Position numbers and translations under genes: made by a program. From NCBI RefSeq assembly GCF_001679325.1, contig NZ_LZMX01000030.1: DNA of 64,000 nucleotides; one strand, 5' to 3'. A model generated the notes under the pieces. It made no database searches, was not told where the DNA came from, and saw only the letters and a program-made list of their open reading frames with translations. The stretch comes from Haemophilus_D parainfluenzae_AD. Its GTDB lineage: Bacteria; Pseudomonadota; Gammaproteobacteria; Enterobacterales; Pasteurellaceae. Below, piece after piece: positions 43,832 through 52,864 of the stretch. Numbering within the stretch: the stretch's first letter is position 1; each line of letters opens with the position of its first letter.

Positions 43832-44386
43832 ATGGATGCATTAACTCTTTTAACACAACGTAAATCCAATAAAAAATTAACGGCACCAGCCCCTAGCCAA
43901 GTACAATTAGAACAAATGTTTCAAGCCGCTTTACATGCACCTGATCATGGTAAGCTTGAGCCTTATCATTTCGTGGTAATTCAAGGCACAGGTTTAAGTA
44001 AATTGGAAAGCTTGCTCAAAGCTGCAGTAGCTGAATTTGAGTTAGGTGAAGAGCGATTAAAAAAAGCAGAGAATTTTGCACGCCGTGCACCGATGGTCAT
44101 TGCGGTAATTGCTAAAATTAATCATGAAGTGAAAAAAGTACCAGGTTGGGAACAAATGCTTACTGCAGGTGCAGCAACTTATGCGATTCAACTTGCGGGC
44201 AACGCACTGGGTTTTGAAAGTTTTTGGGCAACTGGTCCTCTCGTTGAAGGGCGTGAATTACGTGAAGCGTTTGGTTGCGACAAAAATGATAAGATCGTTG
44301 CCTTATTACAAATTGGTACGGCCGCTGAAAAATTAGAAAGAGACTGTAAACCAAAAGATTTATCACGTTTCGTGACCCATCTATAA
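43832..44386 (+). CDS. YdjA-like nitroreductase
   Basis: 184 residues, the short single-domain nitroreductase type. LLTQRKSNKKLTAPAPSQ, FQAALHAPDHGKLEPYHFVV, QMLTAGAATYAIQLAGNALGF and FWATGPLVEGRELREAFGC form the FMN dimer fold. It starts next to sppA divergently, as in H. influenzae. The physiological substrate is unknown. Confidence 0.85.
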   Translation: MDALTLLTQRKSNKKLTAPAPSQVQLEQMFQAALHAPDHGKLEPYHFVVIQGTGLSKLESLLKAAVAEFELGEERLKKAENFARRAPMVIAVIAKINHEVKKVPGWEQMLTAGAATYAIQLAGNALGFESFWATGPLVEGRELREAFGCDKNDKIVALLQIGTAAEKLERDCKPKDLSRFVTHL

Positions 44387-44393
44387 CGATCAA

Positions 44394-44420
44394 AAAAGGC
44401 GGAGATTTCCGCCTTTTCTA
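44394..44420 (+). terminator. Terminator between ydjA-like and metX
   Basis: Stem AAAAGGCGGA / TCCGCCTTTT with a GATT loop between converging genes. It can act in both directions. Confidence 0.85.
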
Positions 44421-44426
44421 TTGTTC

Positions 44427-45512
44427 TTATTCAAACTCGCCTTCTAATCCACTTCGGATTTTATTTTCAAACGCTGTATAGTCCACTAAAAATGCATCGT
44501 GACCATAATCCGATGGGAATTCGTAGAATCTTAAATCCACGCCAGCTTGCTCTAAAAGCTGTTTACTTTTATGCAAATCAATGGATTTAAATAGTTGATC
44601 TGTTGTCACTGAAACTAATGTATAACAGGCTTTAATTCGGGATAAGGCTTCTTTTACATCTGTATACCCTACGCTTGGATCATACAGATCGAGCGCACGC
44701 AATAAATACAAATAGGTGTTGGCATCAAAACGCTCTAAGAATTTTTTACCTTGATAACTCAAATAGGATTCCACTTGAAAGTGATCACCCCAAAATTGTC
44801 CTTCAGATTTAGTCGCTCGTCCAAATGCCTTGGCTAGCTGTACATCGGTCCGATAAGTTAACATTCCCAACATACGAGCAATGGAAAGCCCTTGATTAGG
44901 CGGTGTCCCCTCATAATAATCGCCATTATTAAAATTGGGATCATTAATGACAGCCTGACGCATCACATGATTAAACCCTATGGCTTCTGCACTAAAGAAG
45001 ATAGAAGAACAAAGATTCACAATATTATCCATAAAATCTGGATAATCAATTGCCCATTGTGTAGCTTGCATACCGCCAAAGGAGCCACCCACTATTGCTT
45101 TTAAATGCGTAATGCCAAGATAGTCAAGTAACGCTTTTTGTACTTTGATAATATCTTGAACAATAATATTGGGGAACTGGCTACCGTAAGGTTTTCCTGT
45201 AGTGGGATTAATTGAGCTTGGTCCCGTTGTTCCTTTACACCCGCCTAATACATTTGAACAAATGAAAAAATATTTAGATGTGTCAAATGCAAGGCCATCC
45301 CCCATAAAATTTTGCCACCAACCATCTTTATTCGGTTCATCAAAATAAGGTTCGGCATCTCCTGTTAAGGCATGACAAATCAATACAGCATTGCTTTTAT
45401 CTGCATTTAAAGTGCCGTAAGTTTGATATGCGACATTAATAGGCGAAAGCTGCCCACCCAATGTTAATTGGAGGGGATTGTCTTGAAAAAGCACGGCATT
45501 TTGCACAGCCAT
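44427..45512 (-). CDS. metX: Homoserine O-acetyltransferase
   Basis: 361 residues, alpha/beta-hydrolase fold. LICHALTGDAEP, IVGGSFGGMQATQWAIDYP (nucleophile elbow GGSFGG), FSAEAIGFNHVMRQAVINDP, ESYLSYQGKKFLERFDANTY and SDYGHDAFLVD (catalytic His) are all present. It acetylates homoserine with acetyl-CoA for methionine synthesis. A MetJ-like operator and a good promoter lie directly upstream. Confidence 0.93.
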   Translation of the reverse strand: MAVQNAVLFQDNPLQLTLGGQLSPINVAYQTYGTLNADKSNAVLICHALTGDAEPYFDEPNKDGWWQNFMGDGLAFDTSKYFFICSNVLGGCKGTTGPSSINPTTGKPYGSQFPNIIVQDIIKVQKALLDYLGITHLKAIVGGSFGGMQATQWAIDYPDFMDNIVNLCSSIFFSAEAIGFNHVMRQAVINDPNFNNGDYYEGTPPNQGLSIARMLGMLTYRTDVQLAKAFGRATKSEGQFWGDHFQVESYLSYQGKKFLERFDANTYLYLLRALDLYDPSVGYTDVKEALSRIKACYTLVSVTTDQLFKSIDLHKSKQLLEQAGVDLRFYEFPSDYGHDAFLVDYTAFENKIRSGLEGEFE

Positions 45513-45546
45513 TGAAATAATAACCTTTTAAATTGGTGATTCGCCA

Positions 45547-45598
45547 ATTATCAACAGCTTATTTTTTTTGTCAAGAAATTTTAGCCGTTTAGACGGCC
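45547..45598 (-). promoter_or_regulatory. metX promoter with MetJ-box-like operator
   Basis: On the reverse strand: TTGACA (45569-45574), 16-bp spacer, GATAAT (45547-45552). Just upstream, 45583-45598 reads AGCCGTTTAGACGGCC, matching 12 of 16 positions of two tandem met boxes (AGACGTCT twice). Methionine repression through MetJ is therefore likely. Confidence 0.6.
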
Positions 45599-45669
45599 AA
45601 ATTTCATTCTATCCATTTCCTAGATAAATTGCACTTGAACTTACTTTAATTTTTAAGTATGTTGGTTAG

Positions 45670-46371
45670 ATGCAACTACTCTCTCAAATGCTATCAAAAA
45701 TGACCGCACTCTTAGCTTCGTTACGCCTTCCTTTAAAAAAGCTCCTTAGCTATGTCTTGGGGTTCTCTTTGGTTGCATTAATAAGTTGTTTCATAATTGA
45801 TCGTGCCGTAAGTTTCTACGTACAGGATCGCGTATATGAAGACGTCGAAATACTTCCTCATCGCCATTACGCATTGGTACTAGGCACGTCTAAATATGTC
45901 ACCAAAGGAAAAACCAATAAATATTATGACTATCGCTTAGAGGCATCAAAACTCTTAATCGATCAAGATAAAGTCGATTATTTACTGCTAAGTGGCGATA
46001 ACCGCACGATTCAATACAACGAACCACGTACCATGTTTTTGGATCTACGTAAAATGGGCGTGTCTGAAAGCGTCATGTTTAAAGATTTTGCAGGATTCCG
46101 CACTTTAGACTCTGTTGTGCGAGCAAATAAAGTTTTCCAAGTTCCTTCCTTTACGATCATCAGTCAAAAATTCCATTGTGAACGCGCGCTGCTTATTGCT
46201 AAACATTACGATATTGATGCCATTTGTTTCACCGCAAAACAGCCAGAAGTTTATTTTGGGACACGTGTCCGCGAAATGTTTGCTCGCGTGAAAGCCGTAT
46301 TAGACTTAATTATCGGAGTAAAACCCTACTTTCTCGGCACACCAGAACCGCTACCAATACCTGCTGAATAG
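45670..46371 (+). CDS. SanA-like (DUF218) inner-membrane protein
   Basis: 233 residues. One N-terminal helix (VLGFSLVALISCFIIDRAVS) precedes a periplasmic DUF218 domain. Its motifs are HYALVLGTSKYVTKGKTNKY, DYLLLSGDNRTIQYNEPRTM, LRKMGVSESVMFKDFAGFRT and TIISQKFHCERALLIAKHY. This is the SanA layout; SanA supports envelope barrier function in E. coli. The start could be ATG 45670 or ATG 45700, which sits at an uptake-like sequence. It is the second DUF218 protein in the window. Confidence 0.8.
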   Translation: MQLLSQMLSKMTALLASLRLPLKKLLSYVLGFSLVALISCFIIDRAVSFYVQDRVYEDVEILPHRHYALVLGTSKYVTKGKTNKYYDYRLEASKLLIDQDKVDYLLLSGDNRTIQYNEPRTMFLDLRKMGVSESVMFKDFAGFRTLDSVVRANKVFQVPSFTIISQKFHCERALLIAKHYDIDAICFTAKQPEVYFGTRVREMFARVKAVLDLIIGVKPYFLGTPEPLPIPAE

Positions 46372-46454
46372 TTAACTATTCTTTAATTTTTACCCTATTT
46401 AATCAAAAAAGATCTAAATAAAAAGATTTTTATACGATTTTTTATCATATTTAT

Positions 46455-46483
46455 TTGACAATTTTTACTTAAATCGCTATTTC
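46455..46483 (+). promoter_or_regulatory. Candidate lysC promoter
   Basis: TTGACA (46455-46460), 17 bp, TATTTC (46478-46483). The -35 box is perfect and the -10 weak. The leader is too short for a lysine riboswitch, and none is seen. Confidence 0.35.
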
Positions 46484-46538
46484 TAATAGCTATCATAAAA
46501 CACAACATCTTACTTTTTCATTTTTAGAGGATTATCTT

Positions 46539-47891
46539 ATGTCTCATTTATCGGTAGCAAAATTTGGCGGTACGTCTGTCGCAAACTATTCCGCTATGCA
46601 AGCTTGTGCCAAAATCGTTATTGCAGATCCTAATACTCGCGTTGTCGTGCTTTCTGCCTCTGCTGGTGTAACAAACTTATTAGTTGCCTTAGCCAATGGC
46701 GTAGAAGCTGAAGAACGCGCAAAATTAATTGGTGAAGTCCGCCAAATTCAAGAAAATATTTTAAATGAATTAAAAGACGACAGCCGTGTTCGCCCTGTCA
46801 TTGAAAAATACTTAGAAAATATTACCGCACTTTCTGAAGCCGCTAGCCTTGCGACATCACTTGCTTTAACTGATGAGCTCATTAGTCATGGTGAAATGAT
46901 ATCAACGCAAATTTTCATTGAAGTATTAAGAGAATTACAGACATCTGCAACCTGGGTTGATGTACGTACTTTAGTGGCAACTAATGATAACTTTGGTAAA
47001 GCCGCACCAGATGATTCACAAACTCAAGCGAACTGCGATAATTTATTAAAACCATTAATCGATCGAGGTGAATTAGTTATCACTCAAGGCTTTATCGGTC
47101 GTGAACCAAGCGGTAAAACGACTACTTTAGGCCGTGGTGGTAGTGACTACTCTGCTGCACTTTTAGCTGAAGTATTAAACGCAAAAGATGTCTTAATTTG
47201 GACTGATGTGGCAGGTATTTATACGACCGATCCACGTGTCGTACCAAATGCACAACGTATTGATACAATGAGCTTTGCTGAAGCAGCCGAAATGGCAACC
47301 TTTGGGGCGAAAGTATTACACCCTGCGACATTGCTTCCTGCCGTTCGTAGTAATATCCCTGTTTATGTGGGTTCAAGTAAAGCACCTGAAGCTGGTGGTA
47401 CTTGGGTAACACGAGATCCGCAACCTCGCCCAACATTCCGTGCAATTGCATTACGTCGCGATCAAACCCTACTAACGCTTTCAAGTCTCAGTATGCTACA
47501 TGCACAGGGCTTCCTGGCGAATGTATTCACTATCTTAGCGAAATATAAAATTTCAGTCGATACGATCACAACCTCTGAGGTAAGCATTGCATTAACCTTA
47601 GATAAAACTGGCTCAGCGTCATCTGGTGTAGAATTACTTTCTCCGGAATTATTAGAAGAATTAAGTCAATACTGCACTGTGAAAGTTGATACAGGCTTAT
47701 CTCTTGTCGCATTAATTGGAAATGATTTACACCTTGCTTCAGGTGTGGCGAAACGTATTTTTGACACCCTTGAAGGCTATAACATCCGCATGATTAGTTA
47801 TGGTGCAAGCACCAATAACATTTGTATGCTCGCGATGAGCGACAAAGCAGATGACGTGGTTCGTTCATTACATAAATCGTTGTTTGAATAA
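46539..47891 (+). CDS. lysC: Lysine-sensitive aspartokinase (LysC type)
   Basis: 450 residues. The kinase domain has VAKFGGTSVANYSAM, VTNLLVALANG, QGFIGREPSGKTTTLGRGGS and VLIWTDVAGIYTTDPR. Two ACT regions follow, FTILAKYKISVDTITTSEVS and IRMISYGASTNNICMLAM, as in the monofunctional E. coli AK-III. It makes aspartyl phosphate, the first step towards lysine, threonine and methionine. Confidence 0.92.
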   Translation: MSHLSVAKFGGTSVANYSAMQACAKIVIADPNTRVVVLSASAGVTNLLVALANGVEAEERAKLIGEVRQIQENILNELKDDSRVRPVIEKYLENITALSEAASLATSLALTDELISHGEMISTQIFIEVLRELQTSATWVDVRTLVATNDNFGKAAPDDSQTQANCDNLLKPLIDRGELVITQGFIGREPSGKTTTLGRGGSDYSAALLAEVLNAKDVLIWTDVAGIYTTDPRVVPNAQRIDTMSFAEAAEMATFGAKVLHPATLLPAVRSNIPVYVGSSKAPEAGGTWVTRDPQPRPTFRAIALRRDQTLLTLSSLSMLHAQGFLANVFTILAKYKISVDTITTSEVSIALTLDKTGSASSGVELLSPELLEELSQYCTVKVDTGLSLVALIGNDLHLASGVAKRIFDTLEGYNIRMISYGASTNNICMLAMSDKADDVVRSLHKSLFE

Positions 47892-47901
47892 AAAATTTAC
47901 T

Positions 47902-47933
47902 AAAAGTGCGGTTAAAAATAACCGCACTTTTTT
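47902..47933 (+). terminator. lysC terminator made of inverted uptake sequences
   Basis: AAAAGTGCGGTT / AACCGCACTTTT with a 6-nt loop and further T. Confidence 0.85.
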
Positions 47934-47998
47934 ACGTTTAAAATTTGAGATTACGGCTAAAAAAGAGTAAAGTAATCGTTTGTCTGATTTATAAACTT

Positions 47999-48014
47999 AC
48001 GCAAACTTAAGGCG
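47999..48014 (+). promoter_or_regulatory. PurR half-site upstream of purA
   Basis: ACGCAAAC (47999-48006) is a perfect half of the PurR operator ACGCAAACGTTTGCGT; the other half is poor. It lies directly before purA, a known PurR target in related bacteria. Confidence 0.3.
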
Positions 48015-48020
48015 GAAATT

Positions 48021-49319
48021 ATGGGAAAAAGTGTTGTTGTTCTTGGCGCTCAGTGGGGCGATGAAGGGAAAGGCAAGATCGTTGATTTATTAACAGATCG
48101 CGTTAAATATGTGGTGCGTTACCAAGGTGGTCATAACGCAGGCCACACGTTAATTATTAATGGTGAAAAAACCGTATTACGCTTAATTCCATCAGGTATT
48201 TTACGTGATAACGTGACCTGTTTAATCGGTAACGGCGTGGTGCTTTCTCCTGCCGCATTAATTCAGGAAATGGGCGAATTAGAAAACCGTGGCGTCAAAG
48301 TGCGTGAACGTTTATTAATTTCAGAAGCTTGTCCATTAATTCTACCTTATCACGTTGCAATGGATCTCGCGCGTGAAGCTGCATTAGGCAAAAAAGCTAT
48401 TGGTACAACCGGTCGTGGTATCGGCCCAGCTTATGAAGATAAAGTGGCTCGTCGTGGTTTACGCGTGGGCGATTTATTCAATCGTGAAGCCTTTGCTGAA
48501 AAATTAAAAAATATCCTTGAATACTATAATTTCCAATTGGTGAACTACTACAAAGTAGAACCTGTTGATTATCAAAAAACATTAGACGACGTGTTCGCAG
48601 TAGCCGATATTATTACTGGCATGGTGGCAGATATCACAACCATCTTAGATACTGCTCGTAAAAATGGCGACAACATCCTATTCGAAGGTGCACAAGGTAC
48701 CATGCTTGATATCGACCACGGCACCTATCCATATGTGACCAGTTCTAACACCACGGCAGGTGGCGTAGCAACAGGTTCTGGTTTCGGTCCTCGCAACCTT
48801 GACTATGTGTTAGGTATCATCAAAGCATACTGTACACGTGTTGGTGGCGGTCCATTCACCACAGAATTATTCGATGAAACTGGTGCTGAAATTGCTCGTA
48901 AAGGTAACGAATTTGGTGCGGTAACCGGTCGTCCACGTCGTTGTGGTTGGTTTGATGCTGTAGCGATTCGTCGTGCAATTCAACTTAACTCGATTTCTGG
49001 TTTCTGTATGACCAAGTTAGACGTATTAGATGGTTTCGATGAAGTGAAAATCTGTACGGCTTATAAAATGCCAAATGGTGAAATCGTTGAATATGCGCCA
49101 TTAGCAGCGAAAGATTGGGAAGGCGTAGAGCCTATTTACGAAACCTTGCCTGGTTGGAAAGAAAACACCTTCGGAGTGACTGATGTAAATAAATTACCGC
49201 AAACTTGCCGTGATTACATCAAACGTATCGAAGAAGTAACTGGCGTGCCGGTAGATATCCTTTCAACAGGTCCAGATCGTGTACAAACTATGATTTTACG
49301 TGATCCATTTACGGCCTAA
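48021..49319 (+). CDS. purA: Adenylosuccinate synthetase
   Basis: 432 residues. VVVLGAQWGDEGKGKIVDLL opens the protein with the GTP-binding GDEGKGK. YQGGHNAGHTLIINGEKT, TTGRGIGPAYEDKVARRG, LFEGAQGTMLDIDHGTYPYV and SSNTTAGG follow. It joins IMP and aspartate with GTP on the way to AMP. Confidence 0.97.
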   Translation: MGKSVVVLGAQWGDEGKGKIVDLLTDRVKYVVRYQGGHNAGHTLIINGEKTVLRLIPSGILRDNVTCLIGNGVVLSPAALIQEMGELENRGVKVRERLLISEACPLILPYHVAMDLAREAALGKKAIGTTGRGIGPAYEDKVARRGLRVGDLFNREAFAEKLKNILEYYNFQLVNYYKVEPVDYQKTLDDVFAVADIITGMVADITTILDTARKNGDNILFEGAQGTMLDIDHGTYPYVTSSNTTAGGVATGSGFGPRNLDYVLGIIKAYCTRVGGGPFTTELFDETGAEIARKGNEFGAVTGRPRRCGWFDAVAIRRAIQLNSISGFCMTKLDVLDGFDEVKICTAYKMPNGEIVEYAPLAAKDWEGVEPIYETLPGWKENTFGVTDVNKLPQTCRDYIKRIEEVTGVPVDILSTGPDRVQTMILRDPFTA

Positions 49320-49334
49320 AATAGCATAAAAATA

Positions 49335-49370
49335 AACCGCACTTTGGCACAGCCAAGTGCGGTTATTTTT
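49335..49370 (+). terminator. purA terminator made of inverted uptake sequences
   Basis: AACCGCACTTTGGC pairs with GCCAAGTGCGGTT around a short loop with one bulged T; a T run follows to 49371. Confidence 0.8.
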
Positions 49371-49383
49371 TAAGGAGTTTTTG

Positions 49384-50049
49384 ATGACTGAACAAGATAT
49401 TGCTGACTACCTAAAAAATCACCCTGATTTTTTCACCCATCGCCCTGAATTACTTCAACAGCTTAGTATTCCACATAGCCATGAAGAAGGGACGATTTCG
49501 TTAGTCGAAGCACAGCTTGCGCAGCAACGAGAACAAATCAAAATGCTCACTCAACTCCTCGAGAAATTTCATCAACTTGCTCATCAAGAAGCCGATATCT
49601 TCTTTGCCCTCTTACCTTTGCAAAAAAAACTGTTTCAAGCTGAGGACTTTATTTCTATCAATGAAAAACTTGATGACTGGGCAAAAGGCTATGAGCTAGA
49701 GGGTGCAAAAATCTTACTTTTCACTGACAGCTGGCAAAAAAATAACACCATACCTGAACAACACTGGCTAGACAGAAAAGCCTTTGAACTCATTCGCCTA
49801 GAGCGTATGGGTTTACGCCAATTCTATTTAGGCGATCTCTCCAATAAAGAAAAAGCTCTCATGTTCCTTCCAGAAGAACTCCCTATCGGCTCCGTTGCAA
49901 TTTGTCGTTTAGGTGGAACCTCTCAAAAACCAACCGCACTTTTACTCTTCAAATCTCGAGACACTGACCGCTTTCATAACGACCAAGACACCACATTCCT
50001 TCGACATTTAGTCGATATTGTGGAATTGCATTTGGGAAGATGGATTTAA
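49384..50049 (+). CDS. DUF484 (GAF-like) protein
   Basis: 221 residues from ATG at 49384, six bases after AAGGAG (49372-49377); the open frame starts slightly earlier. The N-terminal helix TEQDIADYLKNHPDFFTHRP, LLQQLSIPHSHEEGTISLVE and a mid-region GAF-like fold match DUF484. In enterobacteria such genes neighbour xerC. The function is unknown. It is separated from purA by a terminator. Confidence 0.8.
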   Translation: MTEQDIADYLKNHPDFFTHRPELLQQLSIPHSHEEGTISLVEAQLAQQREQIKMLTQLLEKFHQLAHQEADIFFALLPLQKKLFQAEDFISINEKLDDWAKGYELEGAKILLFTDSWQKNNTIPEQHWLDRKAFELIRLERMGLRQFYLGDLSNKEKALMFLPEELPIGSVAICRLGGTSQKPTALLLFKSRDTDRFHNDQDTTFLRHLVDIVELHLGRWI

Positions 50050-50203
50050 ATACTATTAATATCAAATTATTGATCCCGCTCACAATTTCAAAAAAATAAA
50101 CTTTCTTTATTTTCCAACTCTTTCTACAATACCTTCCTTTGTAGTTTGCTTATATATCGCATTAACCAATAAATCAGAAGCTTAACATTCATTCAGAACA
50201 AAC

Positions 50204-50237
50204 AAAAAGGAAGTCAATCATGACTTCCTTTTTTCGT
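50204..50237 (+). terminator. Terminator about 155 bp after the DUF484 gene
   Basis: Stem AAAAAGGAAGTCA / TGACTTCCTTTTT with an ATCA loop. It ends either a long 3' untranslated region or a small transcript starting after 50049. Confidence 0.8.
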
Positions 50238-50242
50238 TTTAA

Positions 50243-50272
50243 AAAGTGCGGTCATTTTTTACCGCACTTTCC
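50243..50272 (-). terminator. ilvH terminator made of inverted uptake sequences
   Basis: AAAGTGCGGT / ACCGCACTTT directly after the ilvH stop on the reverse strand; T-rich on the reverse strand beyond. Confidence 0.7.
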
Positions 50273-50278
50273 ACATCA

Positions 50279-50770
50279 TTAGAGAATATTTTTCTCGCCA
50301 CGGGAAAGACTAATTAAGCCTGAACGAACAATCTCAAGTAATGTACTTTCTTCCTTCACAGCCTCAACAAACGCATCTAATTTGTCTTTTGTACCCGTTA
50401 ATTGGATGGTATAGGATTTTGTTGTTACATCCACAATCTGACCACGGAAGATATCGGCTAAACGTTTTAACTCATCACGTGATGAACCTGTTGCACGTAC
50501 TTTCACTAACAACACTTCACGCTCAACATGCTCATGTTCACTCAAGTTAATAACTTTAAACACATCCACTAATTTGTGAAGTTGTTTTTCGATTTGTTCT
50601 AGCACTTGCTCATCACCCACCGCTTCAATCGTCATACGAGAAAGGGTTGGATCATCAGTTGGTGCCACAGTTAAGCTTTCAATGTTAAATGCACGTTGGG
50701 AAAATAAGCCGACCACACGAGATAATGCACCGGATTCATTTTCTAATAAAACAGATAAAATTCTACGCAT
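50279..50770 (-). CDS. ilvH: Acetolactate synthase III small (regulatory) subunit
   Basis: 163 residues. The ACT domain RRILSVLLENESGALSRVVG, then SQRAFNIESLTVAPTDDPTL, is the valine-binding site. VLLVKVRATGSSRDELKRLA and FVEAVKEESTLLEIVRSGLI complete the subunit. It conveys valine feedback to IlvI. Its start overlaps the ilvI stop by one base. Confidence 0.95.
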   Translation of the reverse strand: MRRILSVLLENESGALSRVVGLFSQRAFNIESLTVAPTDDPTLSRMTIEAVGDEQVLEQIEKQLHKLVDVFKVINLSEHEHVEREVLLVKVRATGSSRDELKRLADIFRGQIVDVTTKSYTIQLTGTKDKLDAFVEAVKEESTLLEIVRSGLISLSRGEKNIL

Positions 50771-52494
50771 TATTCTTTCTCCTCTTGTGGTTTGCTTAAA
50801 ATCATCTCATTCATCGCCCCGCCGCGAACTTGCATTGGGTAAACGTGTTCGGTTTCATCAACATTAATATCAACAAAGACCAATTTATTTTTAATGCTGA
50901 AGGCTTCTTGTAATTTGCTTTCTAATTCATCCGGTGTCGAAATTTGAATGCCCACATGACCATAAGATTCTGCTAACTTCACGAAATCCGGTAAGGAATT
51001 CATATAAGTTTGAGAATGGCGGCCAGAGTAAATCAAATCTTGCCATTGTTTTACCATGCCTAAGAAGTGGTTGTTCAAACAAATTACCACAACAGGAATA
51101 CCATATTGTGTTGCAGTTGAAAGCTCTTGGATATTCATTTGAATACTGCCATCACCCGTTACACAAACCACGGTAGCTTCAGGATGCGCAAGTTTTACCC
51201 CTAATGCAGCCGGTAAACCGAAGCCCATGGTACCTGCACCACCTGAATTGATCCAACGGCGTGGTAAATCAAACGGATAATGTAATGCGGCAAACATTTG
51301 ATGTTGGCCTACATCCGATGCCACATAAGCTTGGCCTTTTGTAATACGATACACGGCTTCCATCACTTGCTGTGGTTTGATGACGCCAGAAGTGCGGTCG
51401 AAATCCAAGCATTTTTTTGCTTTCCATTCGTCGATTTGTTTCCACCAATCTTCTAATTGGTTTTGAGGACGCGAACCAATTTCTTCACCTAATAAGCTTA
51501 AGAACTCATCCAATACATTTTTCGCATTACCTACAATTGGAATGGCTACTGGTACGTTTTTAGAAATAGAGGTTGGATCAATATCAATCTGAATCACTTT
51601 TGCATTCGGGCAATATTTATCTAAGTTGTTAGTGGTTCGGTCATCAAAACGAACGCCAACACCAAGGATTAAATCACTTTCATGCATGGCTGTATTGGCT
51701 TCATAAGTCCCGTGCATCCCAAGCATACCTAAAAATTGTTTATCGGTACTTGGATACACACCTAACCCCATTAACGATGAAGTTACCGGTAAATTTAAAC
51801 GTTGTGCGAACTGTGTTAATTCTTCATGACAACCTGCAGCAATTGCACCACCACCTACGAATAAAACCGGTTTTTTAGCCACTAATAATGCTTTTAACGC
51901 TTTCTTAATTTGACCTTTGTGACCGTTTACTGTTGGATTATAAGAACGAAGCTCAACAGATTTTGGATATTCATAAGGATATTTTAATGTTGGGTTTACC
52001 GTATCTTTTGGAATATCTACAACAACGGGACCAGGACGGCCTGTTGAAGCGATATAAAAGGCTTTTTTCAAGATCCCCGGAATGTCTTCTGCTTTCTTAA
52101 CAATAAAGCTGTGTTTAACCACTGGGCGAGAAATTCCCACCATATCACATTCTTGGAACGCATCACGGCCAATTAAGCTACTCATTACCTGACCTGAAAT
52201 GATCACCATTGGTACAGAATCAGTATAAGCGGTCAAAATCCCCGTAATCGCATTGGTTGCACCTGGACCAGATGTCACTAACACACAACCTACTTTACCG
52301 GTCGCTCGTGCATAACCATCAGCCATATGCACCGCCGCTTGTTCATGACGGACTAAAATATGTTCAATCCCACCAAGGGTATGGATTGCATCATAAATAT
52401 CCAATACGGCACCGCCTGGATAACCAAATAAATACTCAACGCCTTCGTCACGCAAAGACTGAACCACCATTTCCGCACCGGATAATTTCTTCAT
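50770..52494 (-). CDS. ilvI: Acetolactate synthase III large (catalytic) subunit
   Basis: 574 residues. LFGYPGGAVLDIYDAIH, HEQAAVHMADGYARATGKVG with the catalytic Glu, TSGPGATNAITGI and the thiamine-diphosphate motif CVTGDGSIQMNIQELSTATQ are present. It condenses pyruvate for valine/leucine or pyruvate with ketobutyrate for isoleucine. It forms an operon with ilvH. Confidence 0.96.
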   Translation of the reverse strand: MKKLSGAEMVVQSLRDEGVEYLFGYPGGAVLDIYDAIHTLGGIEHILVRHEQAAVHMADGYARATGKVGCVLVTSGPGATNAITGILTAYTDSVPMVIISGQVMSSLIGRDAFQECDMVGISRPVVKHSFIVKKAEDIPGILKKAFYIASTGRPGPVVVDIPKDTVNPTLKYPYEYPKSVELRSYNPTVNGHKGQIKKALKALLVAKKPVLFVGGGAIAAGCHEELTQFAQRLNLPVTSSLMGLGVYPSTDKQFLGMLGMHGTYEANTAMHESDLILGVGVRFDDRTTNNLDKYCPNAKVIQIDIDPTSISKNVPVAIPIVGNAKNVLDEFLSLLGEEIGSRPQNQLEDWWKQIDEWKAKKCLDFDRTSGVIKPQQVMEAVYRITKGQAYVASDVGQHQMFAALHYPFDLPRRWINSGGAGTMGFGLPAALGVKLAHPEATVVCVTGDGSIQMNIQELSTATQYGIPVVVICLNNHFLGMVKQWQDLIYSGRHSQTYMNSLPDFVKLAESYGHVGIQISTPDELESKLQEAFSIKNKLVFVDINVDETEHVYPMQVRGGAMNEMILSKPQEEKE

Positions 52495-52740
52495 ATTTTA
52501 CTCCTAAAACTGACCGCACTTTTATTACTACGATTCGTTGTCAAAACAATGGAAACATCATACCGAAAGAAAATAACTTGTCTAGCATTGTAAAAGTCTA
52601 AAAAAACAAATTTAAAAGCATTAAAATCTAGATAAATTAAAAAATAAAGTTTTTAATAAAGATTAAAGTCAAAAAATATAGAGAATTGCATTTTTATATA
52701 GAGTTTTATAAAAATAAAAAAATTTTATTCTTTTGTTCGG
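52495..52740. other. Very A/T-rich leader region upstream of ilvI
   Basis: No gene. On the reverse strand, TAGACA (52579-52584), 16 bp and TATGAT (52557-52562) make the best promoter for ilvI. An uptake core lies at about 52513, near the ribosome site AGGAG. The rest is A/T runs, compatible with Lrp-like or nucleoid-protein control, but no specific site is clear. Confidence 0.4.
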
Positions 52741-52762
52741 AAATTTGAACTAGATCACATTT
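52741..52762 (-). promoter_or_regulatory. CRP-binding-site-like palindrome upstream of ilvI
   Basis: The 22 bases beginning AAATTTGAACTAG and ending GATCACATTT match 20 of 22 positions of the E. coli CRP consensus. It lies about 180 bp upstream of the candidate ilvI promoter, between ilvI and the end of fabB. If functional, it would act on ilvI from a distance or on an unseen transcript. Confidence 0.55.
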
Positions 52763-52812
52763 TAAATGTTGTTTTCTCTTATGAGCGGAAGGAAAAGAAT
52801 TAATGATAAGAA

Positions 52813-52846
52813 AAAACCGCACTTGGAAGACTCAAAGTGCGGTTAG
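52813..52846 (-). terminator. fabB terminator made of inverted uptake sequences
   Basis: AACCGCACTT / AAGTGCGGTT with an 11-14 nt loop, 20 bp past the fabB stop on the reverse strand, A-rich on the plus strand (T run on the reverse strand). Confidence 0.7.
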
Positions 52847-52864
52847 ATTTTATGAGTTTTTTAA

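Noticed and set aside
46372..46538. Lysine riboswitch before lysC
   Set aside because: The leader is too short and lacks the expected conserved helices.
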